The notes beneath the pieces are model-generated. The model searched no databases and was not told where the DNA came from. It worked only from the letters and a program-made list of their open reading frames with translations. Below, piece by piece: positions 20,901-28,362 of a DNA stretch of 64,000 nucleotides. The stretch comes from Solitalea longa (GTDB lineage: Bacteria > Bacteroidota > Bacteroidia > Sphingobacteriales > Sphingobacteriaceae): NCBI RefSeq assembly GCF_002920915.1, contig NZ_PQVF01000005.1, positions 186,001 to 250,000 of the forward strand, read 5' to 3'. How positions within the stretch are numbered: the stretch's first letter is position 1; every line of letters begins with the position of its first letter. A program made the position numbers and the translations under genes.

Positions 20901-21005
20901 GTCTTCAGAAGTAACTGTTCCTGTGATTGTTCTTTGTTGGGAAAGAGCTGTGGCGGAAATACCCGAGAGTAGCACCAACAGCAGAATGCGTAGATACTTT
21001 TTCAT
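17940..21005 (-). CDS. SusC/RagA family TonB-dependent porin, pair 3
   Basis: 1021 residues. Signal peptide to about residue 23 (SATALSQ), regulatory-like domain about 24-96 (TITGTVTSEDDKQP, VGYVTKEVKLG), QLGEVVVTALGIKKEARSVG joint, plug with VANALAGKVAGVSV, VIIRGSSSLTG, PLYVLNGVPMNN and LYGSRAGAGVIMITTKSG, and a barrel ending LNLNFKF. Note Asn instead of the usual Asp in VLNGVP. No STN domain. It is transcribed divergently from padR, 412 bases away, across a strongly AT-rich spacer, so the two may share regulatory DNA. Confidence 0.93.
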   Translation of the reverse strand: MKKYLRILLLVLLSGISATALSQQRTITGTVTSEDDKQPMPSVTVVVKGTATATQTDLDGKYSIKASDGATLAFTYVGYVTKEVKLGSSNVINVTLSLNSKQLGEVVVTALGIKKEARSVGYATGQVKGDELTQAREVNVANALAGKVAGVSVATPASGPGGAANVIIRGSSSLTGSSQPLYVLNGVPMNNSNSGSAIITGTASTEGSAGQYGGADLGDGISNINPDDIESISVLKGAAAAALYGSRAGAGVIMITTKSGKAQKGIGVDFNTTYQVDEINDFTNYQYVYGSGHQGLKPTSVEQALNDGASSWGARLDGSSVIQLDGVSRPYVAQKNNIKDFYRTGGTFTNTLALNGGTETAAFRFSASKLDNNGVIPNSSLDRWSFNLGSTAKLGKKVTANVVVNYTIEDAKNRPSLSDAPGNSNFGIAFVANSIQASQVLAPGYHPDGSEIQFTGNTFTTNPYFASAKFVNDTHRNRIIANASLRYNIFDWLFVQGRVVQDAYNDRFTSVTPTGTAYRDLGDMRDNSSRFSELNADVLVGVSRAIAKDLTLDANIGANMMKRDNEITNISGSSFSIPFLYTIPNTANKTNSYFDFRSRINSIYATADLGYRNFLYLNLSLRNDWYSTLASPSSDKVSYLYPAVSSSFVFSEFLKSNTLSYGKVRVGYAEVGGGGDSPYQTTLNYNIAGTINGIPIGQITNGSIPNAELKPRAITEFEAGTEVKFFQNRLGIDLTYYNKKINDDIVPVTTSVATGYPSAVLNVGRLTNSGWELLLTGTPIRNNDFTWNVSLNGSVNKSKVESLAGDLTSIQIGIGRTETAFIQQIVGKEASQVMAFDYSRDESGNILKGPNGVPLRGNLIAYGSGNYKYNTGLSNEFKYKNFNLSFLIDGKWGAKIFSGTNAYATGAGLTQETLVDRDKAGFDAQSYYANFGSNVSGQFVEDASFIKLRQLVLGYDFPLSMFNNKIQGLKISFVARNLAVLMKHTTNIDPESNYNNTAAQGLELGGVPSTRSFGLNLNFKF

Positions 21006-21348
21006 ATAGAGAGCATTTAGATATATCTAATTTAATATAATTATCTGATTTTAAAAATTTTTAAAAAATTAACTAACGACAAACAGATTATATCAATTGT
21101 TAATTGTTTATAATAAATAAATAAATTATTGATAACAAATACATTGATAGTTTACTACAATATCAAACCAGGTGAATTAAATTAATCCGAATTAGTATTC
21201 CCAAATAATGATTTATTATAAATGAAGCTGGAATGCAAATTTTTAAACTATTGTAGCACATAATACCATTTTAGCAACAATAGCAATAGATTAATAAGAC
21301 TATAATAATTCTGTGAGATTAAACTTCTTATCCCAATAACAATAATCC

Positions 21349-21368
21349 ATGTAAAACACTTGTTACAT
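21349..21368. promoter_or_regulatory. Candidate PadR operator
   Basis: ATGTAA-N8-TTACAT is a perfect 6-bp inverted repeat with an 8-base spacer, and contains the ATGT-N8-ACAT core known for PadR-family operators. It lies just upstream of the padR promoter. A second, imperfect copy, ACTATG-tattg-CATGGT (21374-21390), covers the -33 element. Together they suggest autorepression. Confidence 0.45.
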
Positions 21369-21381
21369 TTAGTACTATGTA

Positions 21382-21413
21382 TTGCATGGTATTATTAAAA
21401 GCATATATCTTTG
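21382..21413 (+). promoter_or_regulatory. Promoter of padR-pspC
   Basis: TTG at 21382-21384, 21 bases, then TATCTTTG at 21406-21413, an exact match to the Bacteroidetes -7 box TAnnTTTG. The expected start of transcription falls on or within a base or two of the padR ATG at 21418. Confidence 0.5.
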
Positions 21414-21417
21414 TATT

Positions 21418-21810
21418 ATGATAATCGAAAACACGCAAACCCAAATGAGGAAAGGAATACTTGAGTATTGTATTCTTTCAATTATTTCCCGAGGGGAGAT
21501 TTATGCCTCAGATATTATGGAGGAATTGCGTAATGCCCGGCTTTTGGTAGTTGAAGGCACACTCTATCCTCTGTTAACAAGATTAAAAAATAATGGCCTC
21601 TTAGTTTATAATTGGGTGGAGTCGGCTTCAGGCCCCCCTCGTAAGTATTATAAACTATCTGAAGATGGCAAAAAGGTACTTGAGCAATTAAATGTCACTT
21701 GGCAAGAACTTGTTTATGCAGTTTCTGCAGCCACTACTAACCACGATACTGAACAACCAATAGATCTTTCGACAAATACACAAGAGAACAACGAAGAGCA
21801 TAACCAATAA
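21418..21810 (+). CDS. PadR family transcriptional regulator
   Basis: Small winged-helix repressor, 130 residues from the ATG at 21418. That start was chosen because the protein then begins MIIENTQTQMRKGILEY, as PadR homologues do; an upstream in-frame TTG at 21382 is the -33 promoter element. Motifs: ILSIISRGEIYASDIMEEL (helix-turn-helix), VVEGTLYPLLTRLKNNGLL (recognition helix and wing), SGPPRKYYKLSEDGK. The C-terminal helix for dimerisation is short and runs into an Asn/Glu-rich tail. It is ten bases upstream of the PspC-domain gene and probably represses its own operon; the effector is unknown. Confidence 0.9.
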   Translation: MIIENTQTQMRKGILEYCILSIISRGEIYASDIMEELRNARLLVVEGTLYPLLTRLKNNGLLVYNWVESASGPPRKYYKLSEDGKKVLEQLNVTWQELVYAVSAATTNHDTEQPIDLSTNTQENNEEHNQ

Positions 21811-21820
21811 ATCTACTGCA

Positions 21821-23692
21821 ATGAACAAGACAATTATTATAAACATAAGTGGTATCATTTTTCACATTGAAGAAGATGCTTACGAGGTGCTTAAATCGTA
21901 TATAAATGATGTAAAGCGCCATTTTTCCTCATCAGAAGACAATTTTGAGATAATCACAGATATTGAGAATCGTATTGCTGAATTACTAACAGAAATACTT
22001 GCCAAAGAAAACAGACAGGTTATCTTTTTAAGTGATGTGCAAGAGGTGATTTCAAAAATGGGTAAGGTGAGTGATTTTGAGTTAGATGTTGAAGAACAAG
22101 CCACAACTTTTCAGTCTGCTTCCACAAAAGGATTCACAGATGACGATACAAAGGTTAAACGTCGCTTATTTAGAGATAGTGACAACCAAATTGTTGGTGG
22201 CGTTTGTTCGGGTGTTGCCAATTATTTAGAAATAGACCCAACATGGATTCGCCTTATTTGGGCCTTACTTACCCTTACCTGGGGCTTCGGGTTAGTTGTT
22301 TACCTTATTTTATGGGTAGCGGTACCAGAAGCTAAAACTGTTGCAGATAAAATGGCGATGAAAGGCGAAGCGGCAACACTGGCTTCCATAAAAAAAGTGG
22401 CCAATGAAAAGCTGAATGAAGTTCAGCATAATTCAGGCTTAAAATCTTTTTTCGAGCGCCTTTTTGAAATAGTTGGCAATATTCTCAAGGTGACATTGAA
22501 AGTGTTCATCGGTTTCATCGGAGTCGTAATCATTTTAGCCGCAGTTGCAGCACTATTGGCCATTTTCACCGGCTCAACAGCTCTTGTATTCTCTGAATCC
22601 TTTGGATTAAAGAACTTCCCACCTTTAAACTTTATTGATCCTACGTTCAGACTTCCGTTACTGCTTTCATTGTTTGTATTGATAATGGTTCCGGCTTTGT
22701 TCATTATCTCATTAGGAGCCAAAATTATATTCAACAGAAGCCCGTTAACCAAAACAGCTGCCTTTATTATGTTGGCCGTATGGGTGGTTTCCTTATTTAT
22801 GTTTGCATTGTATGCAGGTCGTTCAGCAGCAAGCTTTAAAGAAGAGGCTACTATTCGTCAATCAATTGACCTTTCACCGGTTAAAAACAATACCTGGTAC
22901 ATATTTGCCGACGATAAAAAGTGGTTGACTCAAGAAGACAGCTTACGCTATAACATTACAATTAAAAGTGGTAAAACCATTTCTCACCTCAGCGAAGACT
23001 TTGACATGGATGAGGTAAACCTAAAGATTGAGAAAAGTGCAGATAATAAACCCCACTTAATAAAGATCTATAAGTCAAAAGGAAAGAATTTTGACAACGC
23101 GATTGAAAATGCGCAGAATATCCTTTACAACTTTATTCAAAAAGATTCCACAATGACTTTTAACCGTCATTATGAATTAAAAAATAATGGTTTATGGCGA
23201 GTTCAGGAGGTTGAGTTAATTCTCCAGCTACCTGTTAACAGCAAAGTTATTATTGATGAAAGAATGAACTCGATAATGAGAGATCCTTATTATTATGAAT
23301 GTGAAGACAATGATTCAGACAATCACAGATCAACGCAAACCTGGTTGGTTACCGAAAATGGCGTAAAATGCAGAAATGGCTTTAATCCAAGTGCTTTCAG
23401 CCGTTCAGATGATCTAGATGATCTTTTAAAGAAAATTGCTCGCGATGAAATAAGTATCAAACTAAACTCATTAAATGCAGTAGTTACCATTGATTCAAAT
23501 AATCAGGATATTAACCAGGAAGACAATGGAGATTACAAAATATCAACTCAAGTTACCATTAAAGATGGCAACAATGTAAATTCTGAGCCTTATCAAATCA
23601 TAATCAGAAGGAAAAAAGATGCCAGAGATCCCTATAACAAGGAAAGCTGGAAAATAGAACGTTCTTACAAATCAAGTGGTGAAGATTTCTAA
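21821..23692 (+). CDS. PspC-domain membrane protein
   Basis: 623 residues. An N-terminal cytoplasmic domain of about 100 residues (MNKTIIINISGIIFHIEEDA...) is typical of Bacteroidetes PspC proteins. A PspC domain follows at about 111-172 (RLFRDSDNQIVGGVCSGVA, then a membrane segment ending LILWVAVPEA), with three further hydrophobic segments near 225-252, 278-302 and 312-337, and a long soluble C-terminal half rich in beta strands, probably periplasmic. PspC domains are known from the phage-shock envelope-stress response. The gene is coupled to padR, so it may be an envelope-stress module under PadR control. Its molecular activity is unknown. Confidence 0.85.
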   Translation: MNKTIIINISGIIFHIEEDAYEVLKSYINDVKRHFSSSEDNFEIITDIENRIAELLTEILAKENRQVIFLSDVQEVISKMGKVSDFELDVEEQATTFQSASTKGFTDDDTKVKRRLFRDSDNQIVGGVCSGVANYLEIDPTWIRLIWALLTLTWGFGLVVYLILWVAVPEAKTVADKMAMKGEAATLASIKKVANEKLNEVQHNSGLKSFFERLFEIVGNILKVTLKVFIGFIGVVIILAAVAALLAIFTGSTALVFSESFGLKNFPPLNFIDPTFRLPLLLSLFVLIMVPALFIISLGAKIIFNRSPLTKTAAFIMLAVWVVSLFMFALYAGRSAASFKEEATIRQSIDLSPVKNNTWYIFADDKKWLTQEDSLRYNITIKSGKTISHLSEDFDMDEVNLKIEKSADNKPHLIKIYKSKGKNFDNAIENAQNILYNFIQKDSTMTFNRHYELKNNGLWRVQEVELILQLPVNSKVIIDERMNSIMRDPYYYECEDNDSDNHRSTQTWLVTENGVKCRNGFNPSAFSRSDDLDDLLKKIARDEISIKLNSLNAVVTIDSNNQDINQEDNGDYKISTQVTIKDGNNVNSEPYQIIIRRKKDARDPYNKESWKIERSYKSSGEDF

Positions 23693-23719
23693 CTGATAAG
23701 GCACATCTCTATATATGCA

Positions 23720-23756
23720 ATGGCCGAATGAGTTTACTTGTTCGCTCTTCGGCCAT
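23720..23756 (+). terminator. Hairpin after the pspC gene, possible terminator
   Basis: ATGGCCGAA (23720-23728) pairs with TTCGGCCAT (23748-23756). A T-rich tail is lacking, so termination is uncertain. Confidence 0.4.
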
Positions 23757-23876
23757 ATTAAAAAATATCCATTCAAGATGCAACATGACGAGTAAACACT
23801 GCGTCATAAGTGAAGAAAGAGAAATTAATGATGACTGATAAAGAACCTTAATTGAAACTTATAAATAAAGTACCTC

Positions 23877-24239
23877 ATGAAAACTTATCTTATTTATAAA
23901 CTCTCTTACTTGCTGATGCTAGGCGTATTTGGTGTATATGTTTCAGGTTCGCAGCTAATCAGGCACACAAAATATACGCAAACAAATGAAGTTGCGGCAA
24001 AAACAATTGCGCAACGATATACTATTGAAAAACTAAAACCCTTTACAACAAAGCTAATTGTTCCGTTGGAAAAAATGACCATTACCAGCTTGGGCAACGG
24101 TTACTATAAAATTTTAGTTCAGGTTGATATTGCCTACAATGCAATACCCGAACGCTTAACCTATGAAATAAGTCTTCACTATACCGATGACGATTATGCA
24201 AACTCAGTTATCGACAGCTTTAGACGGATTGAAAAGTAA
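23877..24239 (+). CDS. Small exported or anchored hypothetical protein
   Basis: 120 residues. One N-terminal hydrophobic segment (about residues 7-25, YKLSYLLMLGVFGVYVSGS) is a signal peptide or anchor. The rest, about 95 residues, is a compact charged domain (AKTIAQRYTIEKLKPF, GNGYYKILVQVDIAYN, YTDDDYANSVIDSFRRI). I do not recognise the family. It is 184 bases after the pspC gene on the same strand and shares a bidirectional terminator with the convergent carboxypeptidase gene. Confidence 0.6.
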   Translation: MKTYLIYKLSYLLMLGVFGVYVSGSQLIRHTKYTQTNEVAAKTIAQRYTIEKLKPFTTKLIVPLEKMTITSLGNGYYKILVQVDIAYNAIPERLTYEISLHYTDDDYANSVIDSFRRIEK

Positions 24240-24265
24240 CTTATTTCTTCATATATATTCAATAA

Positions 24266-24292
24266 AAAAGGGGCTTGTGGCGAGCCCCTTTT
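24266..24292. terminator. Bidirectional terminator between convergent genes
   Basis: AAAAGGGGCT (24266-24275) pairs with AGCCCCTTTT (24283-24292) around a 7-base loop, flanked by As on the left and Ts on the right, so it can serve both strands. Confidence 0.9.
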
Positions 24293-24315
24293 CGTATATA
24301 TAATAAACTGAGATC

Positions 24316-26832
24316 TTATTCTTGTCCAACCAAAAAAACAGCATTACTAAACAGCAGCTTGCCATTTTCCCAAAAGCTTCTGAATAATGGGTTATCGGCC
24401 ATGTAGATAAATTGCCCATTACCTACCTCTTCCACTCCAAAGACCAGGGTGTTTTTTAGCTTTTGTTTTGCTTTATAGCCAACAAAGCCGCTTACCAATC
24501 CGTTGTCACCAATAACTCCTACATTCCAATTACCCTTAGGCAAAAGCTGATAGGTATTTACATCCTGGCGAAGTGAATAATAAGTGTCCTTATATCCAAA
24601 ACCCAAGGGATGCGTATTATCAATCTTCAACTTGTAAATACTTCCAATGCTGTTCTCTGATAAATCGTTACGTGAGCGGCTGCTATAACTAAGCACACTG
24701 GTATTTTCAGCTGTGGCATTATCGTTTGTATCTGATTTCTGCTTTAAGATAAAACCCGGTTTTCCTGCAAATTGAGCTACAGCACTTTCTAAGGCGATCA
24801 CTCTTCCTCCACCCTTTACCCAATCACGTAGTTTCGTCAGATCCTTATCTGAAGAAATAAATGAATAACTTCCATTTGGCAAAATCAACACATCATAGTC
24901 AGCGAGTCTGGTGCGATCAAATCGTTCAGCCTGAATAATGTCCATTGGATAACTAAGCTGTTGATCAAAGAAATGCCAAACTTCTCCAAAGGCATTTTCC
25001 GAAACATCATCACCCATTAATACCGCAATTTTAGGTGCCTTAATTATATGAACCGATGACGATCCAAAATCGGCTCCCTTATTCACAAAACCGGTTAAGG
25101 CCATGTCAATTTTTACACCTGTACTTTGAGCAGCAGCTTTCACCATCTGATCAAAATTATTACCGGTAAGGTAGTTGCCTGATCGCGTTACAATTAATGT
25201 CCCTGGCGCATACTGCTTATTATTAATTTCGAAGGTGGTTTCAGCAAATCGAACATTCACCTTTTTCTGTAATAAAGCAGTAAGAAACTTTGCAGAAGCA
25301 ACACTGTTCCATTCGCATAAATAAGCAACTGGTTGCACAGTTAAAATAACCGGATCTTCACCCGAAAGACTAGAAGTCAATGGCTTTAAACTAGCTGTAG
25401 AAGCATAAGCATCAAGACCCCATGAGTAAGGCAAAGCCCAAGAGGTAAGATCATATGTAATTGAATCGACCAGTTTTGGCTGCGGATCAAACAATACATT
25501 TAGAAAAACTGATTTAGGCTGATAAGTGCTGATTACAAGATCGGCCTTATCAATTGAAAACGACTCGCTTTTTCCGGTAAGATAATTAAAGCCGGTAGCT
25601 GATTTGGTAGCTGAACCATATCCGTATTCAATGCCATTTTTATTTAACAGTTTAGCGAAGTCGCTAATTTTTGCGGCATTATTTCCTTTAATTACGTACG
25701 ATTTATAAGGTCCTTTGGGGTTTGTCTTTCCCGAAGCAAAATAGTTTTTAAACTCTTTAACAGCTTTATCCGCATTAAGCGATGCCACTTCAATCGTAGA
25801 TAAGCTAGTGGTAAAATGATGATCAATGCGATTTTTAAGCGTAAGAGTATCACCTTCACGGGTAACTACTCCCAACCCGGCTCTTCCAGATCCCCCTTGT
25901 TCATAAGTCATCCCTATTGCTCCATTAAACATTGGGTAGGTGTCGCCATAGCTTGGGTAAAATAGATCGAACACCTCCTTTGTAAAATATAACCAGCTAT
26001 TCTGGTCAAAGTACATCGCATTATTTTTGCCAATCTGTATTTGAAAATCACGTTGCCATTGCGTAAGCGCCTCATGATAAGGAGCTGCAGCCGGCGCAAA
26101 GAAATAAGGTTCATTCATACCCATTTCATGAAAATCCACGTGAATTTGTGGTAGCCACTTATTATACAAAGCCATGCGGTATTGGGTTTCTTGTTGTGTT
26201 TGCCAAGCCCAATCGCGGTTCAAATCAAACAGGTAATGGTTTGGACGTCCTCCCGGCCATGGTTCCTGATGTTCACGCGTAGCAGCATTCACATTCGGTG
26301 TTTTGCCAACACGCTCGGTATAAAAATTCACATATCGTTCTCTACCATCCGGATTTAAACAAGGATCAATAATAACAATTGTATTTTTTAGCCATTGCTT
26401 GGCTTTGGCATTTGAAGGATTTACTAATTCGTATAGAACCTGCATGGAAGTTTCGGTAGAAACCGCTTCATTACCATGTACATTATAACTCAACCAAACA
26501 ATTACAGGTTGAATCTCCGACCCTTGTCCTTGCTGTATTCCGGCAAGTTTTAGATTATTATTCCGGATATCTTCCAGTTTCGAACTGTTCTCGTTTGATG
26601 AAACAATGGCAATCTCTAAAGGCCGATGTTCATATGTTTCACCATACTGCTGAATTTTAACATTTGAGGTTGCTTTTGAGATGTAATCAAAGTAAGCCAG
26701 CACTTTATAATGTGGCGTAAACCGAGAGCCTAGGGGATATCCTAAAAACGCATCGGGAGATTGTATGGATTGAGCCCGTAAGCTCACAACCATCAACAAA
26801 AACAAAAAAACAACAGGTATCCTTTTATTCAT
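24316..26832 (-). CDS. M14 family zinc carboxypeptidase, secreted
   Basis: 838 residues from the ATG at 26832 (MNKRIPVVFLFLLMVVSLRA signal peptide). A longer open frame to 26943 overlaps the terminator of the upstream susD and is not credible. The M14 catalytic domain is visible: zinc ligands H119 and E122 in NVHGNEA, H235 in HVDFHEM, substrate-binding NPDGRERY and DLNRDW, and the general-base Glu near 311 in GMTYEQGG. The C-terminal third (from about residue 600; KIAVLMGDDVSENAFG, DYDVLILPNGSY) resembles a glutamine-amidotransferase-like flavodoxin fold found in large Bacteroidetes M14 proteins. It should remove C-terminal residues from peptides in the periplasm or outside. It lies downstream of SusCD pair 4, suggesting joint peptide use, but a terminator stands between. 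Confidence 0.9.
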   Translation of the reverse strand: MNKRIPVVFLFLLMVVSLRAQSIQSPDAFLGYPLGSRFTPHYKVLAYFDYISKATSNVKIQQYGETYEHRPLEIAIVSSNENSSKLEDIRNNNLKLAGIQQGQGSEIQPVIVWLSYNVHGNEAVSTETSMQVLYELVNPSNAKAKQWLKNTIVIIDPCLNPDGRERYVNFYTERVGKTPNVNAATREHQEPWPGGRPNHYLFDLNRDWAWQTQQETQYRMALYNKWLPQIHVDFHEMGMNEPYFFAPAAAPYHEALTQWQRDFQIQIGKNNAMYFDQNSWLYFTKEVFDLFYPSYGDTYPMFNGAIGMTYEQGGSGRAGLGVVTREGDTLTLKNRIDHHFTTSLSTIEVASLNADKAVKEFKNYFASGKTNPKGPYKSYVIKGNNAAKISDFAKLLNKNGIEYGYGSATKSATGFNYLTGKSESFSIDKADLVISTYQPKSVFLNVLFDPQPKLVDSITYDLTSWALPYSWGLDAYASTASLKPLTSSLSGEDPVILTVQPVAYLCEWNSVASAKFLTALLQKKVNVRFAETTFEINNKQYAPGTLIVTRSGNYLTGNNFDQMVKAAAQSTGVKIDMALTGFVNKGADFGSSSVHIIKAPKIAVLMGDDVSENAFGEVWHFFDQQLSYPMDIIQAERFDRTRLADYDVLILPNGSYSFISSDKDLTKLRDWVKGGGRVIALESAVAQFAGKPGFILKQKSDTNDNATAENTSVLSYSSRSRNDLSENSIGSIYKLKIDNTHPLGFGYKDTYYSLRQDVNTYQLLPKGNWNVGVIGDNGLVSGFVGYKAKQKLKNTLVFGVEEVGNGQFIYMADNPLFRSFWENGKLLFSNAVFLVGQE

Positions 26833-26898
26833 TTTAGAATTATTAATTGATGTTGAAAAATAAGAAAAACTACCGACAGGTAGCGTTTTAATGAAAAA

Positions 26899-26928
26899 AA
26901 CCCACCGCGTCGGATAAAGCGGTGGGTT
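26899..26928 (-). terminator. Terminator of SusCD pair 4
   Basis: AACCCACCGC (26899-26908) and GCGGTGGGTT (26919-26928) form a GC-rich 10-bp stem. The run of As at 26894-26900 is a U-tract on the minus strand. It lies 21 bases past the susD stop. Confidence 0.9.
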
Positions 26929-26948
26929 GATAATCAAATTCAAGTTAA

Positions 26949-28340
26949 TTAATTATAGCCTTCATTTTGTATCAGGCTGCCTTTAGTTGCATCTATTTCA
27001 CGTTTTGGGATTGGTAAAACCAATTCTGCTGCATTCCATGAAAAATCACCTGTACTACCCTTAACACGACGAATGTCATGAATGCGAAAGCCTTCATAAG
27101 CAAACTCCATTTGTCGCTCATGCAAAATATTATCGACGGTCGGACTAGCTATATCAATTACTCCGGCACGTTTACGAATTCTGTTTAGGTCATTCGCAGG
27201 AGTATCCCCAATGCTTGTGCCTAAACGCAAATTACACTCAGCACGAGTCAGATACATTTCAGCCAACCGAATAACAGGAATGTTTTGACCAAAAGAAGTG
27301 AACTTGCCGGTACATAAAACACTTGTCGATCTCGCTGAACCTTCTTCAGCATTATAGATCAAGCTGCTGCTTCGAGTATCATTTGCTTCGTAAGAATCAA
27401 CAAAGTCCGGATTTACCTGAGCATCCCCTCTTCCAACACTTCCTGCCTTACTTGCATAAAACGTGGTTAATCCATCGTTAGCGGTTCCGGCATTATTCTG
27501 ATCATTTTGTTGAATCTCAAAAATGCTTTCACTTGAGTTACGGTTGTTAAAAACAATAGTAACTACCGGATTCAAACTATAATTTTTACTCTCAATGACC
27601 TCGTTTGCAGCGTCTCTTGCTTTAGCATAATCACCCATTTGCAAATAAACCCTTGAAAGCATTGCTATAGCTGTAAACTTTGTAAAATAATAAGAATCAT
27701 GCTCAGGCAACAACGAAGCCGCGTCTTTTAAGTCAGAAATAACCTGATTATATACAGCATTTACTTTTTCTCTTTGATTAAAAACCGAAGCTCCTTCTTC
27801 GTCATAAACAGCTTTTAAGGATAATGGCACTCCATCATTTGTTGCAGCTGTTGCTGCATCGTATTGCTTAGCATACAAGCGAACCAGTTCAAAATGCATC
27901 ATACCCCGCACCATTAATGCAGTACCTTTTGCACGGTCTTTATCCTCTGGCGAAGGCGCTAAATTATATTTATCTAAAATAACATTCGCTAATTCAATAG
28001 CCTGATAAGCTTCAATCCAGGTTCGTTCAACATCTGCATTGTCAGTAAGTATTCTTCTTCTGGCCATCTGACGGTAACTTTGAAAAGTTCCCCGCCAGGT
28101 CAAATAATCATCTCCGCCCAAAAGTTCAGGAACCAGGTTCAGATTTGTTCCATACAATGCGCCTTCTGCCAACATACCATAGCAGCCAATTCGTGCCGCT
28201 TCCAGATCTTCGGCAGTTTCAATGGCTACAGCCGCATCCACGCCTTGTTTGGGTTGTATATTTAAGTTTTTATCGCATGCTGCCAACGTGGCACCAAGAA
28301 ATAAAAGCAGTCCGTATTTCTTTATAGCTGTTAATTTCAT
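26949..28340 (-). CDS. RagB/SusD family outer-membrane lipoprotein, pair 4
   Basis: 463 residues from the ATG at 28340 (MKLTAIKKYGLLLFLGATLA then lipobox Cys, followed by DKNLN). In-frame GTG 28361 and ATG 28358 add six or seven residues and cannot be excluded. This is the classical RagB/SusD architecture, different from pairs 1-3: N-terminal TPR-like domain (AIELANVILDKY, ALMVRGMMHFELVRLYAKQY) and a C-terminal IPVIRLAEMYLTRAE plus NRIRKRAGV, HERQMEFAYEGFRIHDIRR motif set. It sits 22 bases behind its susC. Surface ligand-binding partner of SusC pair 4. Confidence 0.9.
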   Translation of the reverse strand: MKLTAIKKYGLLLFLGATLAACDKNLNIQPKQGVDAAVAIETAEDLEAARIGCYGMLAEGALYGTNLNLVPELLGGDDYLTWRGTFQSYRQMARRRILTDNADVERTWIEAYQAIELANVILDKYNLAPSPEDKDRAKGTALMVRGMMHFELVRLYAKQYDAATAATNDGVPLSLKAVYDEEGASVFNQREKVNAVYNQVISDLKDAASLLPEHDSYYFTKFTAIAMLSRVYLQMGDYAKARDAANEVIESKNYSLNPVVTIVFNNRNSSESIFEIQQNDQNNAGTANDGLTTFYASKAGSVGRGDAQVNPDFVDSYEANDTRSSSLIYNAEEGSARSTSVLCTGKFTSFGQNIPVIRLAEMYLTRAECNLRLGTSIGDTPANDLNRIRKRAGVIDIASPTVDNILHERQMEFAYEGFRIHDIRRVKGSTGDFSWNAAELVLPIPKREIDATKGSLIQNEGYN

Positions 28341-28362
28341 CTGTGTTAATTTTAGCATCACA

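Larger units (their letters stand above)
21006..21417. other. AT-rich divergent spacer between susC pair 3 and padR
   Basis: About 410 bases, extremely AT-rich on the susC side, with many A/T tracts that could bend DNA. The right end holds a PadR-type inverted repeat (21349-21368) and the padR promoter (21382-21413). I found no gene. The promoter of susC pair 3 should lie in the left part but has no clear TAnnTTTG match. Confidence 0.6.

Noticed and set aside
21382-21417. Upstream extension of padR starting at TTG 21382
   Set aside because: The TTG is the -33 promoter element; homologues start at the MIIEN-like Met.
26833-26943. N-terminal extension of the M14 carboxypeptidase
   Set aside because: It would be encoded across the terminator at 26899-26928 and precedes a perfect signal peptide.
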